From positions 558,001 through 622,000 of the forward strand of contig NZ_JAJAVC010000003.1 in the NCBI RefSeq assembly GCF_020532725.1: 64,000 nt of DNA, written 5' to 3'. This stretch comes from Methylobacillus arboreus. GTDB lineage: Bacteria; Pseudomonadota; Gammaproteobacteria; Burkholderiales; Methylophilaceae. The position numbers and the translations under genes are program-made. Below, piece by piece: positions 8,328-15,539 of this stretch. Positions within the stretch are counted from its first letter, which is position 1. Every line of letters begins with the position of its first letter. The notes under the pieces were generated by a model. That model was not told where the DNA came from, ran no database searches, and saw only the letters and a list, made by a program, of their open reading frames with translations.

Positions 8328-9311
8328 ATGAGTGAAAGCAAACTTGACGTCAGTTTTTGGCCCAGTGTGAATCAGCTGACCAATCCTTTGGTCAAGCATT
8401 TGGTCGATAATGCTAAGGTCTTGCGCCTGCTGGTGGAGAAATTGCCAAGCGGCGCGACTGTGATCGATGCGGGTATCAAGGCAGAAGGCGGCCTGGAAGC
8501 CGGCCGCTTGATTGCCGAGATTTGCATGGGCGGCCTGGGGCATGTCAACTTGCATTCCTCCAGCACTTTCCCGCACTGGCCATGGACACTGTCTGTGCAC
8601 TCCAATAACCCGGTATTGTCTTGCCTGGGCAGCCAGTATGCGGGCTGGAGCCTTTCCCATGAAAAGTTCTTCTCTCTCGGTTCCGGCCCGGGGCGTGCGC
8701 TGGCTGGCCGTGAAGAGCTCTATAAGGAGCTGGGTTACAAGGATAGCGCCGATGCTGCAGTGTTGGTGCTTGAAAGTGACAAAGTGCCACCTCAGGAGGT
8801 GATCGAGAAGGTTGCCCGCGATACCGGCGTGAAAGCAGAAAATCTAACCTTCATCCTGACGCCGACCCGCAGCCTGGCTGGTACCGTGCAGATTGTCGCA
8901 CGCGTGCTGGAAGTGGCACTGCACAAGATCCATACCCTGCATTTCCCGCTGGAGCATGTGGTGGATGGTGCAGCGAGCGCGCCATTGCCGCCTCCGGCAC
9001 CGGATTTTCTCATCGGCATGGGCCGCACTAATGATGCGATCCTGTTTGGCGGCCATGCGCATATTTTCGTTAAGGGCAGCGACGAAGCAGCGGCCAAGCT
9101 GGCGCAGGAATTGCCAAGCAGCGCTTCCCGCGACTACGGCCGTCCGTTTGCCGAGGTGTTCAAGGCAGTCAACATGGATTTCTACAAGATTGACCCCCTG
9201 TTGTTCAGCCCGGCCGCAGTGACAGTGACAGCCGTCGAATCGGGCAAGAGTTTCACTGGCGGCAAGTTGGATGCCGCCTTGCTGGATCAGTCGTTCGGCT
9301 ATAGCGCATAG
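8328..9311 (+). CDS. mch: Methenyl-H4MPT cyclohydrolase
   Basis: Converts methenyl-H4MPT to 5-formyl-H4MPT, the step between MtdB and Fhc. The 327-residue protein matches Mch throughout, for example [20 protein letters not shown], the [14 protein letters not shown] segment and the C-terminal [20 protein letters not shown] region. A GGGAAAG ribosome site lies before the ATG. The stop codon shares a base with the GTG start of the next gene. It is cytoplasmic and undamaged. Confidence 0.95.
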   Translation: MSESKLDVSFWPSVNQLTNPLVKHLVDNAKVLRLLVEKLPSGATVIDAGIKAEGGLEAGRLIAEICMGGLGHVNLHSSSTFPHWPWTLSVHSNNPVLSCLGSQYAGWSLSHEKFFSLGSGPGRALAGREELYKELGYKDSADAAVLVLESDKVPPQEVIEKVARDTGVKAENLTFILTPTRSLAGTVQIVARVLEVALHKIHTLHFPLEHVVDGAASAPLPPPAPDFLIGMGRTNDAILFGGHAHIFVKGSDEAAAKLAQELPSSASRDYGRPFAEVFKAVNMDFYKIDPLLFSPAAVTVTAVESGKSFTGGKLDAALLDQSFGYSA

Positions 9312-10234
9312 TGGATTACCGCATCCCGGTTTTTACCGATGATCCCGGCTGGCACGGCAAGCGTCTCAAGGAGGTGTTTGCCGCGCGCGGATATGAGGCG
9401 GTTTTTATTTCTCTCAAGGATTGTGCCTTCAACATCGGAGGGAATGGACAGCCTGCAGTACTGATCCCTGGGTTTGAGAATGGGTTGCCCAAAGGGGTCT
9501 TTGTGCGAGGCGTTCCGGGAGGTACGTTGCAGCAAGTGATTGCGCGACTGGATGTCCTGCATGCACTGAAACTGCTTGGTGTGGTGGTATATAACGACGG
9601 ACGTGCTGTCGAGCGTACCGTTGACAAAGCGATGACCAGTTTCTTGCTGCATCTCAACCAGGTGCCGACGCCACAGACCTGGGTCTGCGAATCCCGGCAT
9701 CAGGCCCATGATGTCTACCTCAGGGAAACCATGGCGGGGCGCCCCCTGGTTATCAAGCCCTTGTTCGGTTCGCAGGGGCAGGGGGTGCGCAAGCTGACGC
9801 GGGAAACGCCTTTTCCTGTTCCCATGGAAGAACATGTGGACGGGCTTTATTACCTGCAGTCGTATATCGATAGCGGGGAGGGAGCTTGGCATGACCATCG
9901 CGTATTCGTGATACGCGGCCATGCTGTGGCGGCAATGATTCGGCACGGCAGCCATTGGGTCAATAATGTGGCGCAGGGCGGCCGCTGTGAGGTCATTACC
10001 GCGGAAGGTGAATTGGCGCAGCTGGCCGAAGCTGCTGCTCGCGCCGTCAGTGTCGATTACTGTGGTGTTGACATCATCAGGGGGCGTGATGGTCGACCGT
10101 ATGTACTGGAGGTCAATAGTATTCCTGCGTGGAAGGGCTTGCAGGGCGCTACTGGCCTGAATGTAGCACAACTCTTGGTGGATGATTTTCTTTCCTGTAT
10201 TCATGCGCAGCCAGCCTTGACCGTTGTGTCATGA
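9311..10234 (+). CDS. RimK-like ATP-grasp ligase (orf5 type)
   Basis: A 307-residue ATP-grasp protein of the RimK group, the gene that follows mch in methylotroph clusters (orf5). The ATP-binding strand RPLVIKPLFGSQGQGV lies near residue 145, and the metal-binding VDIIRGRDGRPYVLEVNS near 250. RimK relatives add glutamate to proteins or cofactors; MptN does so on H4MPT in archaea. The substrate here is unknown, since bacterial dephospho-H4MPT is thought to lack the glutamyl tail. It starts with GTG overlapping the mch stop and ends overlapping the next start (ATGA). Confidence 0.8.
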   Translation: MDYRIPVFTDDPGWHGKRLKEVFAARGYEAVFISLKDCAFNIGGNGQPAVLIPGFENGLPKGVFVRGVPGGTLQQVIARLDVLHALKLLGVVVYNDGRAVERTVDKAMTSFLLHLNQVPTPQTWVCESRHQAHDVYLRETMAGRPLVIKPLFGSQGQGVRKLTRETPFPVPMEEHVDGLYYLQSYIDSGEGAWHDHRVFVIRGHAVAAMIRHGSHWVNNVAQGGRCEVITAEGELAQLAEAAARAVSVDYCGVDIIRGRDGRPYVLEVNSIPAWKGLQGATGLNVAQLLVDDFLSCIHAQPALTVVS

Positions 10235-11076
10235 GCAGCCAACAGATCGCCGAAGCGCTCCGTGCGGCATGCATGGCTGAACTTACCAGCCTCAAGCCTG
10301 GCAATGTGCATATATTTGCCGATGGTCATGGCATGGTGGTACAGCAATTTATCCAGAGTGCTGATGCGGTCGCTGCGGTGATTGCACAGCCAGGCCTGTC
10401 AGTAGGGCAGCGTATCCTGGCTTCGGTGGAAGCGACCTGGCAAGTGGTGGATTGCAATACCAATCTGGGTATTGTGCTCTTGTCGGCTCCGCTGGTTCAT
10501 GCCGCCTTGTCTGGCGGGGAGGGTTCATTGCAACAGCGGGTGCAACAAGTCCTGAACCAACTCGATATTAAGGATTCCGAGCTTGCCTTCAAGGCCATTG
10601 TCCGTGCTTCCCCCGGCGGTTTGGGCAAAGCTGATGCCAATGACGTGCACGAGGTGCCCAGCATTACATTGTGCGAGGCCATGCAGTTGGCCGCAGGACG
10701 TGATCGTATCGCCCGGCAATACACATCTGGCTTTGAGGATATCTTTGGCATTGGCCTTGAGGCTTATGGCAAAGCGCTGGCGCGTTGGCAGAACCCTGCC
10801 TGGGCGACCACTGTGTTGTACCTGACGTTCTTGAGCAGTTTCCCGGATAGCCATATTCAGCGCAAATATGGCCTGTCGCAGGCGGAAGAGGTGAGCCGCC
10901 AGGCTAGTCTGCATCTCGATGAATTATCGTCATACGACAACCCTAAACTTTATCAACACAGCTTGCTCAAGTTTGATGCAGCGCTCAAGGAGCAAAAGCT
11001 AAATCCTGGAACCAGTGCAGACCTCACTGTAGCCACCTTGCTGGCGTATGAGCTGTCAAGAGGCGGTGCTCTATAG
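10231..11076 (+). CDS. CitG-like protein of the H4MPT cluster (orf7 type)
   Basis: A 281-residue relative of triphosphoribosyl-dephospho-CoA synthase (CitG/MdcB), known as orf7 in methylotrophs and needed for H4MPT-linked growth. The motifs AELTSLKPGNVH (residues 14-25) and SPGGLGKADANDVHEV (near residue 128) correspond to the conserved CitG segments. CitG transfers a phosphoribosyl unit from ATP, so a role in building the ribose-phosphate part of the cofactor is plausible but unproven. The start ATG overlaps the preceding stop. A 131-base leader with hairpins separates it from transaldolase. Confidence 0.78.
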   Translation: MSSQQIAEALRAACMAELTSLKPGNVHIFADGHGMVVQQFIQSADAVAAVIAQPGLSVGQRILASVEATWQVVDCNTNLGIVLLSAPLVHAALSGGEGSLQQRVQQVLNQLDIKDSELAFKAIVRASPGGLGKADANDVHEVPSITLCEAMQLAAGRDRIARQYTSGFEDIFGIGLEAYGKALARWQNPAWATTVLYLTFLSSFPDSHIQRKYGLSQAEEVSRQASLHLDELSSYDNPKLYQHSLLKFDAALKEQKLNPGTSADLTVATLLAYELSRGGAL

Positions 11077-11094
11077 TTATGCATAATTTTCGGT

Positions 11095-11207
11095 TATACT
11101 AGTCCGATTCCCTCGGAGGGTCTGAAGCCTATTCCCTGGCTGACCAGCCTCCAGTCGGGCGCAAGTTTTCAAGCGTAATATTCTGTATTTTCTCAAGGAG
11201 GAGCAAT
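11095..11207 (+). promoter_or_regulatory. Promoter and structured leader of tal
   Basis: TATACT at 11095-11100 is a fair -10, with a poor -35 about 17 bases earlier. The following 100 bases contain a small hairpin CCCTC-G-GAGGG, then GGCTG-AC-CAGCC, and end with the very strong ribosome site AAGGAGG seven bases before the ATG. Confidence 0.4.
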
Positions 11208-12158
11208 ATGGCTAATTTATTCGATCAACTGAAGGAATTCACGACGATTGTTGCGGACACTGGTGATGTGGAAGCGATCAAGAGCGTAAAGCCTTACGAT
11301 GCAACAACCAACCCATCCCTGTTGCTGAAGGCAAGCACCCTTCCACAATATGCTCCGCTGATTGACGAAGCAATTACATATGCCAAGTCCCAAAGCAGTG
11401 ACAAGGCACAACAAATTGAAGATGCTGCCGACAAGCTGGCAGTGCTGATCGGCCAGGAAATCCTCAAGCATATCCCTGGCAAGATTTCCACCGAAGTGGA
11501 TGCACGTCTGTCTTTTGATACAGATGCGATGGTGCAAAAGGGCCGCAAGCTGATCAAGCTGTACCAGGATGCCGGTATTTCCAAGGATCGCGTACTGATC
11601 AAGCTGGCTTCCACCTGGGAAGGCATCAAGGCTGGTGAGATTCTTGAAAAAGAAGGCATCAACTGCAACCTGACCCTGCTGTTCAGCTTCGCGCAAGCAC
11701 GTGCCTGTGCTGAAGCTGGCGTGTTCCTGATCTCCCCATTCGTTGGTCGTATCCTTGACTGGTACAAGGCCAAGACTGGTGAAACTTACACTTCTGAAAC
11801 CGATCCAGGCGTGCTGTCTGTTCGCAAGATCTATGCATACTACAAGGAACACGGTTACAAGACTGTCGTGATGGGCGCTTCTTTCCGTAACACCGGTGAA
11901 ATCACTGCGCTGGCTGGTTGTGACCGCCTGACTGTTTCCCCTAACCTGTTGGAAGAGCTGAAGGCGACTGAAGGCAATCTGCCACGCTTATTGGTTGACA
12001 ATGGTGCAACCAAAGAACGTCCTGCTCTGTTGACAGAGAAGGAGTTCCGTTTTGAGCAGAACGAAGATGCCATGGCGACTGAAAAGCTGGCCGAAGGCAT
12101 CCGTGGTTTTGTCGTGGATCAAAACAAGCTCGAAAAGGCACTTGCAGAAAAGCTGTAA
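11208..12158 (+). CDS. tal: Transaldolase
   Basis: Transfers a dihydroxyacetone unit between sugar phosphates in the rearrangement phase of the RuMP cycle, regenerating ribulose 5-phosphate for Hps. The 316-residue length and the motifs [16 protein letters not shown] (residues 27-42) and [16 protein letters not shown] (Schiff-base lysine in IKLAS, near residue 132) place it in the TalB class. Codon choice is strongly biased to abundant tRNAs and the ribosome site is near consensus, as expected for a highly expressed gene. It is bounded by its own leader and terminator. Confidence 0.95.
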   Translation: MANLFDQLKEFTTIVADTGDVEAIKSVKPYDATTNPSLLLKASTLPQYAPLIDEAITYAKSQSSDKAQQIEDAADKLAVLIGQEILKHIPGKISTEVDARLSFDTDAMVQKGRKLIKLYQDAGISKDRVLIKLASTWEGIKAGEILEKEGINCNLTLLFSFAQARACAEAGVFLISPFVGRILDWYKAKTGETYTSETDPGVLSVRKIYAYYKEHGYKTVVMGASFRNTGEITALAGCDRLTVSPNLLEELKATEGNLPRLLVDNGATKERPALLTEKEFRFEQNEDAMATEKLAEGIRGFVVDQNKLEKALAEKL

Positions 12159-12166
12159 TTTTGCAT

Positions 12167-12208
12167 GCCGGATGCTGCGGATTATATGCGTTGACATCCG
12201 GCTGTTTT
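12167..12208 (+). terminator. Terminator-like hairpin after tal
   Basis: GCCGGATG and CATCCGGC form a perfect eight-pair stem with a 20-base loop, followed by TGTTTT. It starts nine bases after the tal stop. Confidence 0.65.
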
Positions 12209-12258
12209 GCCGATTAAGATTGTTGTTCCGCTTTTTTGTATAAAAAGTAGTTTTAAGT

Positions 12259-12288
12259 AGTACTAATATTTGAGTACTAAAATATTTG
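12259..12288 (+). promoter_or_regulatory. Tandem repeat in the hps control region
   Basis: AGTACTAATATTTG (12259-12272) is followed directly by AGTACTAAAATATTTG (12273-12288). Each begins with the palindrome AGTACT and the two are 14 bases apart, a little over one helical turn. The pair lies 22 bases before the GTG start of hps in an AT-rich leader. It could be a regulator site or part of the promoter and leader; no regulator is known. Confidence 0.35.
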
Positions 12289-12310
12289 TAACCCATTTGG
12301 AGGAAGTATC

Positions 12311-12940
12311 GTGGCATTAACCCAAGTCGCATTAGATTCACTGGATTTCGACGCAACTGTAGCGCTGGCTGAAAAGGTAGCTCCGCACGTTGACATTCTT
12401 GAAATTGGTACTCCAAGCATCAAGCACAACGGTATCAAGTTGCTGGAAACTTTGCGTGCCAAGTTCCCAAACAACAAGATCCTGGTTGACCTGAAGACAG
12501 CTGATGCAGGCTTTTACGAAGCTGAGCCTTTCTACAAGGCTGGTGCTGATATCGTTACCGTTCTTGGTATTTCCGATCTCGGTACTATCAAGGGTGTTGT
12601 CGATGCTGCTAACAAGTACGGCAAGAAGGCTCAAGTTGACCTGATTAACGTTGCAGACAAGGCTGCTCTTAGCCAAGCTGCTGCTAAGCTGGGCGCACAC
12701 ATCATTGGCGTTCACACTGGTCTGGACCAACAAGCTGCTGGCCAAACTCCATTCAGCGATCTGTCTGTGATTGCTGACCAGAACCTGGGCGTTGAAATTT
12801 CTGTTGCTGGTGGTGTTAAGCCAGCTACCGTGAAGCAAGTTAAGGATGCTGGCGCGCACATCATCGTCGCTGGCGCTGCTATCTACGGTGCTGCTGATCC
12901 AGCTGCTGCTGCTGCTGAAATCACTGCTCTGGCTCGCTAA
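12311..12940 (+). CDS. hps: 3-hexulose-6-phosphate synthase
   Basis: Condenses formaldehyde with ribulose 5-phosphate, the entry step of the RuMP cycle. The 209-residue TIM-barrel protein carries the family segments ILEIGTPSIKHNGI, VDLKTADAG (catalytic Asp and Lys, near residues 59-67) and GVEISVAGGVKP near the phosphate site. It starts with GTG after GGAGGAAG. Codon usage is extremely biased, suggesting very high expression. It is followed by its own terminator, and phi comes next. The partner enzyme Phi isomerises the product to fructose 6-phosphate. Confidence 0.97.
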   Translation: MALTQVALDSLDFDATVALAEKVAPHVDILEIGTPSIKHNGIKLLETLRAKFPNNKILVDLKTADAGFYEAEPFYKAGADIVTVLGISDLGTIKGVVDAANKYGKKAQVDLINVADKAALSQAAAKLGAHIIGVHTGLDQQAAGQTPFSDLSVIADQNLGVEISVAGGVKPATVKQVKDAGAHIIVAGAAIYGAADPAAAAAEITALAR

Positions 12941-12964
12941 TTACTGTTTAAGTAGTAATAGCAC

Positions 12965-13010
12965 AAAATCCACCACACGTAGCTCAATGAGCTAGTCTGG
13001 TGGATTTTTT
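12965..13010 (+). terminator. Terminator after hps
   Basis: AATCCACCA and TGGTGGATT form a nine-pair stem around a loop that can itself fold (TAGCTCAATGAGCTA), followed by a run of T. It would favour much more hps than phi message from a shared promoter. Confidence 0.8.
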
Positions 13011-13051
13011 ATGAGAATTGAAAAATTCATATACGTTTTAAGGTGAACGCT

Positions 13052-13597
13052 ATGAACAAATATCAGGAACTTGTAGTCAGCAAGCTGACTAATGTCATTA
13101 ACAATACAGCAGAAGGCTACGACGACAAAATTCTGAGTCTGGTCGATGCTGCTGGCCGTACCTTTATTGGTGGTGCTGGGCGCTCTTTGCTGGTTTCGCG
13201 TTTCTTTGCCATGCGTTTGGTTCATGCGGGCTACCAAGTCAGCATGATTGGCGAAGTGGTGACGCCAAGCATCCAGGCTGGTGATCTCTTCATTGTGATT
13301 TCTGGTTCCGGTGGCACCGAGACCCTCTTGCCACTGGTGAAGAAGGCCAAGAGCCAGGGTGCCAAGGTAATCTTGATTTCCATGAAGGCACAATCTCCAA
13401 TAGGCGATTTAGCTGACTTGGTTGTTCCAGTCGGTGGAAATGATGCGCACGCTTTTGACAAGACGCATGGCTTGCCTATGGGCACCATTTTTGAGTTGTC
13501 CACCCTGTGGTTCCTGGAAGCGACTATCGCCAAGCTGGTAGATCAGAAGGGGCTGACAGAAGAGGGCATGCGCGCGATTCACGCAAACCTCGAGTAA
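13052..13597 (+). CDS. phi: 6-phospho-3-hexuloisomerase
   Basis: Isomerises 3-hexulose 6-phosphate to fructose 6-phosphate, the second RuMP step. The 181-residue protein is a single SIS (sugar isomerase) domain: FIGGAGRSLLVSRFFAMRL near residue 35, the phosphate-binding ISGSGGTETLLPLV near residue 88, and the C-terminal FELSTLWFLEATIAKL. A GTG nine bases upstream is in frame, but the ATG at 13052 is better placed after AAGGTGA. It has its own terminator 23 bases past the stop. Confidence 0.95.
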   Translation: MNKYQELVVSKLTNVINNTAEGYDDKILSLVDAAGRTFIGGAGRSLLVSRFFAMRLVHAGYQVSMIGEVVTPSIQAGDLFIVISGSGGTETLLPLVKKAKSQGAKVILISMKAQSPIGDLADLVVPVGGNDAHAFDKTHGLPMGTIFELSTLWFLEATIAKLVDQKGLTEEGMRAIHANLE

Positions 13598-13620
13598 CAA
13601 CTCGGCATTACCCTGGCGGC

Positions 13621-13655
13621 AACCCGGTGTATTTTAGGTACACCGGGTTTTTTGT
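13621..13655 (+). terminator. Terminator after phi
   Basis: AACCCGGTGTA and TACACCGGGTT form a near-perfect stem with a seven-base loop, followed by six T. Confidence 0.88.
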
Positions 13656-13722
13656 TGCTTAATTTTTATAATGAATTGAACTTCCATTTAAAGTCTGTGT
13701 ACTAAAGGCCGTTACCTGGGGG

Positions 13723-13980
13723 GTGTTCCCGTTATATTCGTGGCCGCGCCGGAACCGGTTTTTGTGCGGAGCAAGGCAAGAGGAGAGAAGTTTGGTCATT
13801 CCAAATGAACGACGAGTAACGCAGAGCCGTGCGAAAACCGGCTCCGGCCCTTCGGGTTGCTGTGGCAACTGGCCCCATGCTGCGTTACGGAACTTGGCAA
13901 GGGAGTGCCATTGCCCGCGTCCCGTGCCTTGCCTGTCACCAGTTGCCACAGCAACGCGGACACGAATATAACGGGAACAC
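13723..13980 (+). ncRNA. Structured repeat element, copy A (candidate RNA)
   Basis: A 258-base element between phi and fae. The ends are perfect 20-base inverted repeats (13723-13742 and 13961-13980). Inside, 13755-13769 pairs with 13827-13841 over 15 positions, three of them G-U on this strand. A CCCTTCGGG turn follows. Then a 17-pair stem (13856-13872 with 13939-13955) encloses about 66 bases with a GGCAAGG/CCTTGCC hairpin. Copy B at 27123-27309 has the same core with different outer arms. No open frame is convincing. It is called ncRNA on structural evidence only; transcription is unproven. Confidence 0.5.
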
Positions 13981-14062
13981 ACCCTTGTTGCCATGAAAAT
14001 ATAGCCCAGGACGCTGTCGTGGCAGCTAAGATCAGGTTTTTCGTATGGAAGCAAATTATTGA

Positions 14063-14101
14063 TGTGACAATTCACATAGTTTTCATAAAACTATGTATAA
14101 T
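14063..14101 (+). promoter_or_regulatory. fae promoter with nested inverted repeats
   Basis: A consensus -10 (TATAAT, 14096-14101) lies 19 bases after TTCACA (14071-14076), 110 bases before the fae start. Two inverted repeats cover it: TGTGA-CAAT-TCACA (14063-14076) over the -35, and ACATAGTTTT-CAT-AAAACTATGT (14074-14096) filling the spacer up to the -10. The 23-base palindrome looks like an operator, since no T-run follows. The regulator is unknown. Confidence 0.5.
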
Positions 14102-14210
14102 ATTTTGCAAATTTTAGGCTTGACGTTAAACAGACGTAAGGCATTTTGATGGCATAGCTAACCCAGCAATGTCGGCTTGTTTCTACGGAAACTTTATATT
14201 GGAGAATGAA

Positions 14211-14747
14211 ATGGCAGTTATTGATCGCGTTTTAGTAGGTGAAGCTCTTGTTATTGACAACCGTCCTGACGGCAGCGGCCTTGACCTGCTGAACGTAGCC
14301 CACATCGATCTGATTATTGGACCACGCGGTAGCGCTGCAGAAGATGCTTTTGCACGCACTCTGACCGATCAGAAGGAAGGCGTTAACGGCCTGCTGGCGA
14401 TCGTTGCTCCTAACCTGATGGTTAAGCCAGCAACTGTGATGTTCAATAAGGTAACTATCAAGAACGGTAAGCAAGCTGTTCAAATGTTTGGTCCAGCACA
14501 ACGCGGTGTCGCATTGGCTGTTTTGGATAGCGTAGCTGACGGTACTATTCCTGCAGAAGAAGCAGACGACGTATTCATCTCCGTAGGCGTATTCATCGAC
14601 AGCCGTGCTGACATTGATGAGCGCATTCAAGAGTGGAACTACCAAGCCACCAAGCAAGCGATCAAGAATGCAGTGAATCGTGAGCCTAAGGTAGCTGAAT
14701 TGCTGAAGACTTACAAGGATTCTGCTCACCCATTCCAAGCTAAGTAA
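14211..14747 (+). CDS. fae: Formaldehyde-activating enzyme
   Basis: Speeds the condensation of formaldehyde with dephospho-H4MPT to methylene-H4MPT, feeding MtdB. The 178-residue protein shows the Fae core: VAHIDLIIGPRGSAAEDAF with the catalytic His at residue 31, NLMVKPATVMFNKVTI, and MFGPAQRGVALAVLDSVADG. Compared with the Methylobacterium extorquens sequence as I remember it, about nine extra residues stand before the catalytic His. The frame opens at 14169, but the ATG at 14211 has GGAG and matches the family start. Codon bias is strong. It has its own promoter region and terminator. Confidence 0.95.
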   Translation: MAVIDRVLVGEALVIDNRPDGSGLDLLNVAHIDLIIGPRGSAAEDAFARTLTDQKEGVNGLLAIVAPNLMVKPATVMFNKVTIKNGKQAVQMFGPAQRGVALAVLDSVADGTIPAEEADDVFISVGVFIDSRADIDERIQEWNYQATKQAIKNAVNREPKVAELLKTYKDSAHPFQAK

Positions 14748-14796
14748 TCCTTTAGCCCAGGAAGTCCGATGTCGCCATCATGACGTCGGTATCAAT

Positions 14797-14832
14797 AAAA
14801 ACGCCTTGATATTTTGCTATCAGGGCGTTTTT
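14797..14832. terminator. Shared terminator between fae and the HisA-like gene
   Basis: ACGCCTTGATA pairs with TATCAGGGCGT (one G-U). The stem is flanked by A-runs on the left and T-runs on the right, so it can stop transcripts in both directions. It overlaps the stop codon of the minus-strand HisA-like gene. Confidence 0.8.
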
Positions 14833-15539
14833 GTTTTATGCGCAAGTATCGTCTGTAATGCTGCTTGATCCAGGTTGCCATTATGCAGGGCGCTGGCAAT
14901 CAGCGCCCCCTTGATTCCTCTCGCATCTAGGAGTTGAAGGTCTGCGAGGTGACGTATGCCGCCAGCAGCGTAAATGTAGTGCGATGGGTGTTGTGTGCGG
15001 AATTGGCTCAGGCTTGCGATATCTGGTCCGCTGTAACTGCCAACATGCGGCAGGCTCATCACGATAATGTCGCTAGGCCAGAATTGGGCGCTCTGTAGCA
15101 ACTCAGGCGGCCCCTGGTAGCCAGCCAGGGTGAAATCAAGTGAAAGAATATGCTTGCCTGCGCACACCTGCGAAAGTTGGTGCCAGGTGGCAATGTCGGG
15201 AATGCTTTCAGTGCCCAGCACCGGACGTAGGCGATCATGCGCCCAATATTGAATATCTGCGATGGAGTTGATCCCTGCATCAATCCAGATTTCAAGCCCA
15301 GGATGTTGTTGGAGTAGTTGGTTGATCAGGCCTAGGTGGTGTCCACGCTTTTGTATGGCGTCCAAATCGGCAATGTAGACAACTGGGAATGGGTATAATC
15401 TGAGCAATGCCTCAAGAATTTCCGATACTGCACTGCTTTTGCAAAGGCTGGATGTTAGTGGCTGGTAATGTGCACGCTCACCTTTGCGGGCGTGGACCAC
15501 GAGGCCATTCATAAGATCAATCACTGGTATGACTTCCAC
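14820..15539 (-). CDS. HisA/HisF-related TIM-barrel protein
   Basis: A 239-residue TIM barrel of the hisA/hisF-related family found in methanogens and H4MPT methylotrophs, distinct from histidine biosynthesis. It begins EVIPVIDLMNGLVVHARKG, has VVYIADLDAIQKR and WIDAGINS in the first half, and YIYAAGGIRHLADLQLL at the second phosphate site. The frame is open to 15698, but the GTG at 15539 follows GGAG and fits the family N terminus. The gene is convergent with fae and divergent from the ATP-grasp gene, whose start codon lies 11 bases inside it. A role in methylofuran or pterin assembly is inferred from neighbours only. Confidence 0.72.
   Translation of the reverse strand: MEVIPVIDLMNGLVVHARKGERAHYQPLTSSLCKSSAVSEILEALLRLYPFPVVYIADLDAIQKRGHHLGLINQLLQQHPGLEIWIDAGINSIADIQYWAHDRLRPVLGTESIPDIATWHQLSQVCAGKHILSLDFTLAGYQGPPELLQSAQFWPSDIIVMSLPHVGSYSGPDIASLSQFRTQHPSHYIYAAGGIRHLADLQLLDARGIKGALIASALHNGNLDQAALQTILAHKTKTP

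Noticed and set aside
9299-10204. 301-residue minus-strand frame opposite the RimK-like gene
   Set aside because: Full overlap with an intact ATP-grasp gene in an operon; no start signal.
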